From: Bacteroidales bacterium
GTDB taxonomy: Bacteria; Bacteroidota; Bacteroidia; Bacteroidales; Prolixibacteraceae
Assembly: GCA_012729335.1 (NCBI GenBank)
Contig: JAAYDJ010000021.1
Span: 372,001 to 436,000, forward strand
Length of the DNA stretch: 64,000 bases
Reading direction: 5' to 3'
Below, piece by piece: positions 34,186-44,500 of the stretch. The position numbers and the translations under genes are program-made. Each line of letters opens with the position of its first letter. Positions within the stretch are counted from its first letter, which is position 1. The notes under the pieces were generated by a model, which had not been told where the DNA came from, made no database searches, and worked only from the letters and a program-made list of their open reading frames with translations.

Positions 34186-35997
34186 TCAGGGGTACAACCT
34201 GCAGGTTCCCCGGAAGCAGTCGGTTTCGGGGGAACCCCGTTTCTGGATGGCATGGGCCGGGAGATCTTCAGGTCGGAGGGTTTTCAGGGTGGTGATAATG
34301 TGGAACTCTCCGTTGCGGATCAGGGCGTTGATATTCAGGAATCCGCAAACGGAGGGGTGGTAATAGGGGGCCGGGGGGTAATCGTTGCCACGGAGGATGG
34401 CGGTGCGGGTGAGGGCCATTTCGGCCAGGCTCACTCCGGAGGGAGTGGGGTGGTCGAACCAGGCGGCTTCCACGGGCCGGAAATCTTCTGACCGGGCCTC
34501 CATCCACCTTCCTTCCTCCCTGAAGGTCAGGAGGGCATCTGTCAGCTCTTCGGTGACCTTATCCCACCCGTCGCGGGTTTCGGCCAGGAGGGTGACAGCC
34601 AGCAGAAGGGCAGCCGTATCCGTGAGGAAGGCGTGGCGTTGTATTTCCCCTCTGAAGGCAGAGTGCCCCAGGGAGTTGCCGTCCCAGAAGGTGGCAAGGA
34701 GGTGGCCGACCAGGTTTTCTCCCTTCTCCTCCAGGTCGGGTCGTCTCATGAGCCGGCCTGCCTGTATAAGGGCCGTGGCCGCCAGGGCGTTGAGGCCGCT
34801 CAGCACCTTTTCGTCACACGAGGGTTGCGGCCGTTGCTTCCTGAGGGCCAGAAGCCGGGCTTCGACAGGTTCCGGGGACAGCGGGCCGGGGTCCGGATGG
34901 GCCGGGGTCTGAATCGGGCGGCGCACCAAGTGGTTGCGGCCTTCAAAGTTACCCTCCTCCGTGAGAAGGTATATCTCTTTTAACCGGGAGAACTCCTCCG
35001 GGGAGAGCGCTTCCTGCAGTTCACGGTAACTCCAGAGGTAGGTGGCCCCTTCCTCATGGCCGGTATCGGCATCATAGGCCGTGATGTAAAATCCCTCCCT
35101 TTCAAAGGTCTCCTCCAGGCAGAGGAGGATTTTTTCTGCGGTGGTCCGGTATTCTTCCCTTTCCAGGACTTTAAAGGCCAGGGCGAACACCCAGAGGGCC
35201 ATTACCTGGTCGTAGAGCATTTTCTCAAAATGGGGGATGGTCCACCTGCGGTCAACGCAATAGCGAAAGAATCCTCCCTGAAGGTGATCGTGGAGGCCGC
35301 CCCGTTGCATGGCATCGAGGGTTTCAATGGAGATGGTCCGCGCCAGGGGGGTTTCTTCGGCGGCAAGCCGGTAAAGGAGGAACAACAGGGTGGAGTGGGG
35401 CGGGAATTTCTGGCCGCGACCAAACCCGCCATACTCCTCGTCGTAATACCGGGCCAGTTCGTCTACAGGGGGGAGCTCCCCCATGACCGGAGGTGGGCTC
35501 TCCCCCGGGGCAAACGGCTGCACAAAGCGGCCGTGTTTTCTGTAATATCCGATGATTTGTTGTGCCACCTCCAGAAAGGAGATCCTTCCCCCCTCTTCCC
35601 GGACCGGAGCGTAGGTCAGCGCAAAAAAGGGATCTCCCCCGGGGGTGAGAAACACATTGAGCGGCCATCCTCCGTGGCCGTTTTGCTCCTGCATGAACTG
35701 CATGAGGACCTGATCGATGTCGGGACGCTGTTCCCTGTCGATTTTAATGCAAACGAAATGCTGATTCAGGAAGCCGGCTGTCGCCGGGTCCGAGAAGGCC
35801 CCCGCTGCCATCACGTGGCACCAGTGGCAGGTCGAATAGCCCGAGGAAACCAGCAGCGGCTTGTCTTCCACCAAGGCATGGTCCAGAACCTCCCGGCTCC
35901 ACTCCTGCCACCACACAGGGTGGCCGGCATGCTGCAACAGGTAGGGTGATGTCGCCCCATCAAGAGTGTTGCGGCTGAAAGTATCCCTTGATTCCAT
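34186..35997 (-). CDS. YyaL/DUF255 thioredoxin-like protein with glycosidase-fold C-terminus
   Basis: A 603-residue cytosolic protein of the DUF255/SPATA20 family. The N-terminal thioredoxin-like domain has the family's CHWCH motif (Cys57, Cys60: YSTCHWCHVM) and FVCIKIDREQRPDID, GGWPLNVFLTPGG. The C-terminal two-thirds is an (alpha/alpha)6 barrel like AGE-type epimerases, with GGLHDHLQGGFFRYCVD and WTIPHFEKMLYDQ. Members usually have about 680 residues, so this is on the short side, but it looks complete at both ends. Biochemical function is unknown. It stands between the mannanase and phosphoesterase genes with separate spacing. Confidence 0.93.
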   Translation of the reverse strand: MESRDTFSRNTLDGATSPYLLQHAGHPVWWQEWSREVLDHALVEDKPLLVSSGYSTCHWCHVMAAGAFSDPATAGFLNQHFVCIKIDREQRPDIDQVLMQFMQEQNGHGGWPLNVFLTPGGDPFFALTYAPVREEGGRISFLEVAQQIIGYYRKHGRFVQPFAPGESPPPVMGELPPVDELARYYDEEYGGFGRGQKFPPHSTLLFLLYRLAAEETPLARTISIETLDAMQRGGLHDHLQGGFFRYCVDRRWTIPHFEKMLYDQVMALWVFALAFKVLEREEYRTTAEKILLCLEETFEREGFYITAYDADTGHEEGATYLWSYRELQEALSPEEFSRLKEIYLLTEEGNFEGRNHLVRRPIQTPAHPDPGPLSPEPVEARLLALRKQRPQPSCDEKVLSGLNALAATALIQAGRLMRRPDLEEKGENLVGHLLATFWDGNSLGHSAFRGEIQRHAFLTDTAALLLAVTLLAETRDGWDKVTEELTDALLTFREEGRWMEARSEDFRPVEAAWFDHPTPSGVSLAEMALTRTAILRGNDYPPAPYYHPSVCGFLNINALIRNGEFHIITTLKTLRPEDLPAHAIQKRGSPETDCFRGTCRLYP

Positions 35998-36111
35998 GGT
36001 TAACGGCTATAGGTTTTCAAGACTCGCTGATGGATTGCACCGGGATGAATGGGCCTGATAAATGACTGCTCACTGGCGGCCAGGAAGAGGACCGGCTGCC
36101 CATGCCGGGTG

Positions 36112-37092
36112 TCAAAAACCGTAGACCTTCATGATATCGGGCAGCTCATCTTTGGTGAGTACCAGTTCGTGATGATAGACCTCGTTCAGGTAGGTGACGT
36201 CGGTTTTGTAGAGATGGCCGGTGTGCCACTGCATCCACCACGACCACATCACCCCCTCGTCGATACATTTGGCCGGATTCGGGGGAATGCCGCATTCATG
36301 GTAGGTGACCGGCATGGTTGTGTCCCTGACGATCTCCTTCACAGCGACGTACATCTCGCGGTGAGGATCGTCGGCCCCTTCATAGGTGTCGCCACCGGCA
36401 ATGTCCACATACTGGTCACCAGGATACCACGCTTCCTTGGGATCGCCGGTATAGCAGAGCACCCAGATCAGGTTATTCAGTTTCCTTTCTTTTACATAGT
36501 AGTTGTACATGGTGATCCATAGCTTTTTAAACCGTTCGGGACCCTGTTTCCCCCACCAGAACCAATGTCCGTCGAGTTCATGGTAAGGACGCCATAGGAT
36601 GGGTACGCACGCATCACGGGTTTTCTCCAGCAGGTCGGCCTTAGCCTTCAGCTCCTTCCAGAAGGCGGTGTACTCGGAAGTCCCCTCCTCAAAACAACGG
36701 TCGATCTCAATGGGTTTTTTGCTGTTTTCATAGCCTTCACCCACGGCCGGAGCTCCCCAGTGCCACATGATGGTCGGGATACCCCCCGATTTCCACCACT
36801 CCACGGCTAAACGCACCTCATTTTCGTTGTCGCGCTGATGTATGAAATCCACACCCATGACCGCCGGCTGCTTGCCTGTCTTCTCCTGAAGGTAATCCAG
36901 CTCATTGACCCCCCAGGGAACCAGCATCTGCCCCGACAGAATCTTTTTTCCACTCATGTCCTGTAAATACCTGTAAAGGGCTACCGCTTCCTTCGACGCT
37001 TCCGGATTGCTTAGTTTTCTGGGTTCGCTGCCCCGGACATGCAGGGAAAACAGGATGATCAGGGCCAGCGTGAGATTTAAGAATAGTCTCAT
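36112..37092 (-). CDS. GH26 endo-beta-1,4-mannanase
   Basis: A 326-residue secreted glycoside hydrolase that should cut internal beta-1,4 bonds in mannan or glucomannan. Signal peptide residues 1-22 (LALIILFSLHVRGSE). The (beta/alpha)8 barrel shows the GH26 acid/base Glu172 in WRPYHELDG.HWFWWG context and the nucleophile Glu266 in VTYHECGIPP. SGQM near residue 55 and IMWHWGAP support the family. No carbohydrate-binding module, SusC/SusD pair or sorting domain is present, so it is not in a classic polysaccharide locus. It is probably periplasmic. Confidence 0.92.
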   Translation of the reverse strand: MRLFLNLTLALIILFSLHVRGSEPRKLSNPEASKEAVALYRYLQDMSGKKILSGQMLVPWGVNELDYLQEKTGKQPAVMGVDFIHQRDNENEVRLAVEWWKSGGIPTIMWHWGAPAVGEGYENSKKPIEIDRCFEEGTSEYTAFWKELKAKADLLEKTRDACVPILWRPYHELDGHWFWWGKQGPERFKKLWITMYNYYVKERKLNNLIWVLCYTGDPKEAWYPGDQYVDIAGGDTYEGADDPHREMYVAVKEIVRDTTMPVTYHECGIPPNPAKCIDEGVMWSWWMQWHTGHLYKTDVTYLNEVYHHELVLTKDELPDIMKVYGF

Positions 37093-37224
37093 CTTTTTCA
37101 GTGATTTCGGGTTGTGCCGTAAAATTAGGGGAATTATTTCTTTTCCCGGATTGACGGCGGCTGTTTTGTCTTTTTTATTTCAGCCCGGAAGACCGAAGCC
37201 ACACGTATAAACAGATAAACCACT

Positions 37225-37232
37225 TATATTTG
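37225..37232 (+). promoter_or_regulatory. -7 box of the CrtW-like gene
   Basis: TATATTTG matches TAnnTTTG exactly. It overlaps an in-frame TTG codon at 37230, so translation cannot begin there if this promoter is used. The first downstream ATG is 37284. Confidence 0.5.
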
Positions 37233-37283
37233 CATAACCAGCCTGGTTTCAACACCACGATTTGCCAACTAATCCTTTCTGCA

Positions 37284-37961
37284 ATGGGAGTCTTCATTGC
37301 CCTGTCCATCATTCTGCTCTGGGGAGCGCATCTCCTCTGGATGCTATTCCGCCTGCCGGTGGATCCTGCACGTGTCTGGTTTTGGCTTCATATGTTGTTG
37401 CAGGCCTACCTTTTTACGGGGCTTTTCATTACGGCACATGATGCCATGCACGGAACGGTGAGCAGCATACGCAAGGTGAACAATTTTCTGGGGTTTGCCG
37501 CCACATTGCTGTATGCCGGAATGTGGTATCCCCTTCTGAAAAAAAACCACTACAAACATCATCTTTACCCTGCCACGGGGGAGGATCCCGATTATCACAC
37601 GGGAAATCAAAATTTCTTTGTCTGGTGGTTCTATTTTATGAAGCACTACATCACGTGGTACCAACTGGGGATAATGGCACTTCTTTTCAATATCGGATTG
37701 ATTTTCTTTTCGGAGGTGCAACTCATTGTCCTTTGGATCCTTCCCTCCATTCTGTCGACCTTTCAGTTGTTTTATTTTGGTACCTACCGGCCACACCGGT
37801 TACCCCACACTCCTGAAATGGGCCCATACAAGGCCCGCACCCAGAAGAAAAACCATCTGCTGGCGATGGTTACCTGTTATTTCTTCGGATACCATACCGA
37901 GCACCATGCCCATCCACGTACCCCCTGGTGGCGTCTTTTTCAGGCCAAGGGGGCGTTTTGA
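37284..37961 (+). CDS. membrane di-iron fatty acid desaturase family, CrtW (beta-carotene ketolase)-like
   Basis: About 225 residues from ATG 37284. It is an integral membrane oxygenase with three or four helices and the family's histidine boxes: TAHDAMHGTV, KNHYKHHLYP, and FGYHTEHHAHPRTPWW. The last box, with a Tyr before the His cluster and PWW after it, is characteristic of CrtW-type ketolases, which add the 4-keto group to beta-carotene (to canthaxanthin or astaxanthin). No crtB, crtI, crtY or crtZ gene is in the window, so the pathway cannot be confirmed here. It could instead be a lipid desaturase or hydroxylase. The next gene starts 9 bp after its stop. Confidence 0.78.
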   Translation: MGVFIALSIILLWGAHLLWMLFRLPVDPARVWFWLHMLLQAYLFTGLFITAHDAMHGTVSSIRKVNNFLGFAATLLYAGMWYPLLKKNHYKHHLYPATGEDPDYHTGNQNFFVWWFYFMKHYITWYQLGIMALLFNIGLIFFSEVQLIVLWILPSILSTFQLFYFGTYRPHRLPHTPEMGPYKARTQKKNHLLAMVTCYFFGYHTEHHAHPRTPWWRLFQAKGAF

Positions 37962-37970
37962 ATAAACTTA

Positions 37971-39188
37971 ATGATGAAGAGAGCCGTTCTGATATTTCTT
38001 TTTATACTGGTGGGTTTGCAGGAGGCTGCGGCCTGTACAGCGGCGGTTATTTCGGGGAAGGCAACGCCTGACGGGCGGCCTTTGCTGTGGAAGCACCGCG
38101 ATAGTGACCATCTTCAGAATGCCATTCGAGTTTTCCTTGATGGCAGGTATGCTTCGATCGGACTGGTCAACGCGGAAGACACCCTGGGGGAAGCCCTCTG
38201 GGCAGGCTATAATTCAGCGGGTTTCGCCATTATTAATACGGCCTCCTATAATCTGCTGGCGGAAGACGACACCGTGAAACTCCGGGACCGCGAGGGAATT
38301 CTGATGCGGCAGGCCTTGCAGGTTTGTGCAACTGTGGAGGATTTCGGGCGTTTTCTGGAGAATGCGGCCAAACCGCTTGGCGTGGAGGCCAATTTTGGGG
38401 TCATCGATGCCCGGGGTGGAGCTGCCTGGTTTGAAACAGGCCAGTTTACTTTCAGGAAACTGGACGTCAATGATCCCTCGGTGGCTCCCGGCGGGTACCT
38501 GGTCCATACCAATTTTTCTTTCACAGGGGATCCTTTCCGGGGTGCCGGGCACATCCGTTTCAATACGGCGCAGCACCTTTTCTTTCAGGCACACCAACAG
38601 GGCAATCTCACTCCACGTTGGATCCTCCAGGAAGCAAGTCGTTCGCTGTGGCATTCTCTGACCGGCGTGGACCTGGAAACAGCCGGTATTGCATCCGGCG
38701 CTCAGCGTTTCGTCCATTTCACCGATTTCATACCCCGTTATTCTTCCACTTCTTCGGTGGTCATCCAGGGTATCCTCCCCGGGGAAGAGATCGCCCTGAC
38801 CACGATGTGGACCATCCTGGGTTTTCCCCTCACCTCGGTAGTTATGCCTCTGTGGCTTGCAGCCGGGGAAAAACAACCTTCGCTGGTAGTGGCCGGTGAA
38901 GACGGTCACGCCCCTTTGTGTGTAAAATCCCTCCTTTTGAAGGAAAAGCTTTTCCCGGTGAAAATGGCTTATGGCAGCAATTACATGGATGTGATCCCCC
39001 TCCTCAATCCTGATGGTTCAGGGATCCTCCGGAAACTGAAGCCCCTCGAGGACCTGGTTTTTGACCTTTCCCTGAAACATCAGGAGGCCTGGCGTAAAAA
39101 CGGGAAACACCGACAGGAAATTCCCGCATTTTACGAAAAGATCAACAGCATTGTGACGGCGGAATATTTATCGCTCTTTGGAATGTAA
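37971..39188 (+). CDS. exported C45/choloylglycine hydrolase-like Ntn hydrolase
   Basis: A 405-residue protein with a signal peptide that ends GLQEAAA, leaving CTAAVISGKATPDGRPLLWK at the mature N-terminus. A Cys at residue 1 after cleavage, followed by WKHRD and YNSAGFAIIN-type sequence, fits the Ntn-hydrolase fold of acyl-CoA:6-APA acyltransferase (C45) and bile salt/penicillin acylases. The Asp/Arg contacts (RDSD) and NTAS are in the expected places. Substrate is likely an amide, but bile salts should not be assumed. It starts 9 bp after the CrtW-like gene and may share its promoter. A two-codon ATG ATG start makes the exact first residue uncertain. Confidence 0.82.
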   Translation: MMKRAVLIFLFILVGLQEAAACTAAVISGKATPDGRPLLWKHRDSDHLQNAIRVFLDGRYASIGLVNAEDTLGEALWAGYNSAGFAIINTASYNLLAEDDTVKLRDREGILMRQALQVCATVEDFGRFLENAAKPLGVEANFGVIDARGGAAWFETGQFTFRKLDVNDPSVAPGGYLVHTNFSFTGDPFRGAGHIRFNTAQHLFFQAHQQGNLTPRWILQEASRSLWHSLTGVDLETAGIASGAQRFVHFTDFIPRYSSTSSVVIQGILPGEEIALTTMWTILGFPLTSVVMPLWLAAGEKQPSLVVAGEDGHAPLCVKSLLLKEKLFPVKMAYGSNYMDVIPLLNPDGSGILRKLKPLEDLVFDLSLKHQEAWRKNGKHRQEIPAFYEKINSIVTAEYLSLFGM

Positions 39189-39231
39189 TAAATCGTTTGT
39201 AGAGAATTCTAATTCAAATAATACCAGGTTT

Positions 39232-41373
39232 ATGAGACATTTTTACCACATGGTCATGCTGGCGACACTGGTGGTTGTGCTGGCTTCCTGCTCGGGGCGC
39301 CCGGAACCCGTCAATGCTTCCGGGGAAGCGCTTTTTCCGGCTCCTCCGATGGCAGCCGCCCACCCCGATACCTTCACGGAGTTCGGCCAGGTGCGTATAG
39401 ATCCCTGGTACTGGCTCAGGGAAAAGGAGAATCAGGAGGTCATTGCATACCTGGAAGCCGAAAACCGTTATTCTGATACGGTCATGGCCCATACGCGGCC
39501 GCTGCAGGAAACCCTTTATGAGGAACTGAAAGGACGCATCAAGGATGAGGACACGACGGTGCCGGTACCCGACAACGGCTACTGGTATTACGCGCGTACC
39601 GTCAGCGGCCGGCAGTATGCCGTGCATTGCCGCAAGCAGGGGGATACCACCGCCACCGAAGAGGTGCTCTTTGATGTCAACCAGATGGCCGAGGGGCACA
39701 AAGCCTTTATTTTTGCGGGATACAGTGTCTCTCCCGACAACCGTTTGGCGGCATACGCCAGCAATACCACGGGATCTTCGGCGCTTTTTGATTTGAAGAT
39801 CAGGGATCTGAAGAGCGGCCGGGATCTTCCCGATCATATCCCGGGGGTAAGGGGGTTTGTCTGGGCTTCCGACGGCAAAACCCTTTTCTATACCACAGTG
39901 ACCCCGGCCCTGCGCCCTTACAGGGTGTACAGGTACATGACGGGATCGGGCCAGCCTGGCACCCTGGTGTATGAAGATCCCGACGGGCGCTTTAACGTCG
40001 GAGTGCAACGCTCTAAAACGGGGGATTGGATCTTTATCACCTCCGCCAGCAGCTATACCACGGAAGTCAGAATGATTCCCGCGGGAAAGCCGCAGAAAAA
40101 CCCGGAGGTTTTCCTGCCCCGCACCGAGGGCGTCGACTACCAGGTGCAACACCATAAAGAGGCATTTTATGTGCGTTACAAGACCAGGGATCTCATCAAC
40201 GGCAAGATTTTCAAAGCCCCGCTGACGGGGTTCAGCGATACCTCCGCATGGGAAACGGTGGTGGAACACAATCCCGAGGTGCTCATCCAGGGATTTGCGG
40301 TGCATAAGGATTTCCTGGGACTTTTTGTCCGGAACAACGGCCTGAATGAGATCAGGGTTGTATACCCGGCCACCGGGGAAACCCATATGGTGAGCTTTCC
40401 GGAACCAGTCTATACGGTGGCGCCTGCCGCGCTCCCGGAGTATGCCTCACCCGTTTTCAGGTATGTATATTCCTCCCTGAACCGCCCCCAGAGTACCTAC
40501 GACCTCAATGTGCACACCCGTGCGGCTACCTTGCTGAAGGTCCAGGAGATTCCCGGAGGATTTGACCCCGACGGCTATGTGGTGGAACGGCTGTGGGCCA
40601 CGGCTTCCGACGGGGTAAAAGTGCCGATGGCCGTCGTTTACCGGAAGGAGTTGCAGCGCAACGGCAAAAATCCGGCCCTTCTCGAGGGGTATGGTTCATA
40701 TGGTTCCAGCACCGACGCCTCCTTCAGGGCCAATGTCTTCAGCCTGGTTGACCGGGGATATGTCTATGGTATCGCCCAGATCAGGGGAGGCAGCGAACTG
40801 GGAGAGCAGTGGTATGAAAATGGGAAGCTCATGCACAAGAAAAATACCTTCACTGATTTCGTGGCCTGTGCCACCACCCTGGTACAGGAGAAGCTCACCG
40901 CTCCCTCCCTGTTGGGGATCCGCGGGGGAAGCGCCGGTGGACTGCTGATGGGCGCCGTGGTCAACCTGCGGCCCGATCTCTTCAATGTGGTCATCGCCAA
41001 TGTGCCTTTTGTCGATGTCCTGAACACCATGCTCGATGAAACCCTGCCGCTCACCACCCAGGAGTACGAGGAGTGGGGCAACCCGAATGAGGAGGAGGCT
41101 TACCACTACATCAAATCCTACTCCCCCTATGACAACCTGCAACAGGGAGCATATCCCCACATCCTGGCGACGGCCGGACTCAACGATTCGCAGGTGAGTT
41201 ACCATGAGCCGGCCAAATGGGTGGCCAAACTCCGCACCCTGAAAACCAACAACAGCATTATCCTGCTGAAGACCAATATGGAGTCGGGTCACGGAGGAGC
41301 CACCGGACGCTATGACTATCTGAAGGAGCTGGCTTTCCAGTACGCCTTCCTGATCGACCGCAACGGACGCTGA
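39232..41373 (+). CDS. oligopeptidase B-like prolyl oligopeptidase lipoprotein
   Basis: About 713 residues from ATG 39232. An upstream start at 39178 would overlap the previous gene and add an unconserved tail. The lipobox is VVLASCSGR, so this is a periplasmic or outer-membrane S9 peptidase rather than the cytosolic form. A seven-bladed propeller (about 80-430) precedes the alpha/beta hydrolase domain. The triad is complete: Ser567 in RGGSAGGLLM, Asp652 in GLNDSQ and His687 in SGHGGATGR. Sequence around IDPWYWLREKENQEVI and EGYGSYG points to oligopeptidase B, which cuts short peptides after basic residues. Confidence 0.93.
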   Translation: MRHFYHMVMLATLVVVLASCSGRPEPVNASGEALFPAPPMAAAHPDTFTEFGQVRIDPWYWLREKENQEVIAYLEAENRYSDTVMAHTRPLQETLYEELKGRIKDEDTTVPVPDNGYWYYARTVSGRQYAVHCRKQGDTTATEEVLFDVNQMAEGHKAFIFAGYSVSPDNRLAAYASNTTGSSALFDLKIRDLKSGRDLPDHIPGVRGFVWASDGKTLFYTTVTPALRPYRVYRYMTGSGQPGTLVYEDPDGRFNVGVQRSKTGDWIFITSASSYTTEVRMIPAGKPQKNPEVFLPRTEGVDYQVQHHKEAFYVRYKTRDLINGKIFKAPLTGFSDTSAWETVVEHNPEVLIQGFAVHKDFLGLFVRNNGLNEIRVVYPATGETHMVSFPEPVYTVAPAALPEYASPVFRYVYSSLNRPQSTYDLNVHTRAATLLKVQEIPGGFDPDGYVVERLWATASDGVKVPMAVVYRKELQRNGKNPALLEGYGSYGSSTDASFRANVFSLVDRGYVYGIAQIRGGSELGEQWYENGKLMHKKNTFTDFVACATTLVQEKLTAPSLLGIRGGSAGGLLMGAVVNLRPDLFNVVIANVPFVDVLNTMLDETLPLTTQEYEEWGNPNEEEAYHYIKSYSPYDNLQQGAYPHILATAGLNDSQVSYHEPAKWVAKLRTLKTNNSIILLKTNMESGHGGATGRYDYLKELAFQYAFLIDRNGR

Positions 41374-41522
41374 GGAACCGGCATTCCGTTACACCCTTCA
41401 TCCCGGGTGCAAGAGACCCTGAGGAACGGGCCTTATCATTACGCCTATCTGACCGGCACATCGCCGGAAAGGCCATTTTTACCTTTATCTTTTGTATTTT
41501 GCAGGCCATAACTATACAGACC

Positions 41523-44500
41523 ATGCAAAAAGCCTTGTTCAGCCTATGGTGGCTGATGTTATTGTTCCCGCTCATGGAAAGCCGTGGGCAGGAAGTGAGG
41601 ATCAATGAAGTGATGTCTTCGAATGCCTCCACCCTGGCCGATGAGGAGGGGGATTTTTCCGACTGGATTGAGCTGTACAATTCCGGAAATCAGGGCGTTT
41701 CCCTGGAAGGATGGGGTCTTTCTGATTCTCCCGGGAAACCCTTCAAGTGGGTTTTCCCGGAGGTTTTCCTCCCCGCGGGGGAGTATCTTCTGGTATGGTG
41801 TTCCGGGAAGGACTACCGGCCTGTTCCCGGGATGTGGACCAACGGAATCAGGAGGGAAGTCTATCCCGGCATTTTCGGAACGGCGGTATCGGCCCTCACG
41901 GGGCACCCTTCATACCCTGGAGAACCCGCCGGGTGCCAGCTGCTGAAGGGTAAATTCGAGGCTCCTGCCGATGAATTCAACAATTTCGGACAAAGGATGC
42001 ATGGTTTCCTGAAAGCCCCGGTAACGGGAACCTTCACTTTTTACCTGGCCAGTGATGACAACGGAGAATTATGGATCAGCAGTGATACGACGCGTGCCGG
42101 ATTAAGGCTTATTGCCCAGGTTCCCGAATGGACCCACCAGGGAGAGTATGATAAGTATCCCTCGCAGAAGTCGGCCCCCGTATTTCTTGAAGAGGGAAAG
42201 ATGTACTATCTTATGGCCCTGGCGAAGGATGGTACCGGGGGAGATCATCTGTCGGTGGGGTGGGAATGGCCTGACGGCACCCTGGAACGGCCCATGCAGG
42301 GAAAACATCTGTTCTGGACCGGCGGGGAGCTCCATACCGGTTTCAGCATCAGTGCCGAAGGGGAATCCCTGCTGCTGACCAGCCCTGAGGGGAAGAGTGT
42401 CAGTGTAATGGCTCCGGTGGCTCTCACCTCCGGAATTTCATGGGGTGTCGCCGGCGACGGAACCCTGGCCTACTTCGACCAGCCTACTCCGGGGGGAGCC
42501 AACAGCGCATTCAGTTATGCAGAGATCCTGGCCCCTCCGGGTTTCTCCCACCCGGGTGGATTCTATGACAAACCCTTCGACCTGAGCCTCTCCCCTTCCC
42601 ATGAGGGCGTTTCCATCGTCTACACCCTTGACGGTTCTCTTCCTTCTGTGGAGAACCTTTCCGGAACCAGTTATCCCTACCTGAACCAGTACCGCAAGGA
42701 GCCCGGTTCAAAGGCCGGTCAGCTGCTTTACCGGACTTACCGCAGTTTTGAGTATGCGCAGCCGGTGCATGTGACTGAAAGGTCGGGTGAGGCCAATCAG
42801 ATTTCCCGCATTTCAACCACCTATGATGCCTCTCCCTGGTACCTGCCCTCTGCACCTGTGGAAAAGGCGGTGGTGGTCAGGGCCCGGTCATTCCGGGATG
42901 GGGCGCTTCCCAGCCCGGTGATCTCCCATACTTATTTCGTGCGCAGCGGCGGGGCCCCTCCCAATCCGCTGCCGGTGATCTCCCTGAGTGTCCAGGAAGA
43001 CGCCTTTTTTGACTTTGAAAAAGGAATTTATGTGGCAGGCAGTGACTTTGAAAACTGGCGTTCAGCCAATCCGCAGGGGATTGCCGACGGTGGGATTTCT
43101 GCGAATTACCACCGGTCGGGGGATGAATGGGAGGTGCCTGCCCACATCGAACTGTTTGACAGCACGGGCAGCCGCTGGCTCGGACAAAACGTCGGCGTCA
43201 GAATCCACGGCAACTGGTCCAACGCCAATCCCTTCAAAAGTCTGCGTATTTACGCCCGCAATGAGTATGGGAAGTCCACACTCGACTATCCTTTTTTTGA
43301 GAGCCGGCCCTATCAGAGTTACAAGCGGATCATCCTCAGAAATTCGGGGAATGACATCTGGTATACGCTTTTCCGCGACGCCGCCCTGCAGGAGATGGTG
43401 AGCCACATGCAATTTGAAACCCAGGCCTTCCAGCCTTCGGTGTTGTACCTCAACGGGGAATACTGGGGGATCCATAACATCAGGGAGCGTGTTGACAAGT
43501 ATTTTCTATCGGCGAAATTTGGGGTGAATGAGGAGCAACTCGACATTCTTGAAGGGAACATGGCCGTGGATGAGGGGGACAACAGCCATTATGCGGCCAT
43601 GATGGATTACCTGCTTGCGAACGGTGCCGGTGAAGCCACGCATTATAACCGGGTGAAGGAGATGATGGACACGGAAAGTTTCCGTGATTATATGATTTCT
43701 GAGATTTTTATGGCCAATACCGACTGGCCGGGCAATAACATCAAATACTGGCGGCTGCAGACACCGGAATATCTTCCGGAAGCAGGGCCTGGCCGCGATG
43801 GCCGCTGGCGGTGGATCCTCTTTGATGCCGATTTCTCCTTCGGCATCTACCGCCCTGAGGAGTATTCCCTCGACATGATGAGATTCACCACCCGGGCCGA
43901 CGGTCCCGACTGGCCCAATCCCCCGTGGTCCACCCTGCTCTTCCGAAAACTCCTGGAAAATGAGGAGTTTAAAACCGGTTTTATCATCCGTTTCTGTGAT
44001 CAGTTGAATACGGCATTTCTTCCCGGGGTGGTTCATGGCATCATCGATGGCATGCAGGCAGCCATAGAACCTGAAATGGAGCGACAGATGGGCCGGTGGA
44101 AAATCCCCTCCAGTCTCAACTCCTGGTACAACAACATCACACTGATGAAGAACTTCGCCGGCAAACGTCCTGCTTATGCCAGGAGTCATCTGCAGAGTTA
44201 CTTCGGACTGGCGTCCGATTACCGGCTTACAGTGAGTATCTCAGGGCCGGGAGAAGGCCATGTGGTGGTCAATACCATACCTCTGACGGGAGCCACACGG
44301 GGCGTACCGGAGAATCCTTATCCCTGGCAGGGGAGGTATTTCCGGAAAATGCCCCTGCGCCTGGAGGCGGTTCCAGCCCCGGGGTATCGTTTTGTGAGGT
44401 GGGAATCGGGCAACACCCATTCGGAAAATCCCATCCTGACCCTGAACCCGGCTGGCGATACCTATATGAAGGCTGTCTTCCGGGAGGAAGAGGTAACGGC

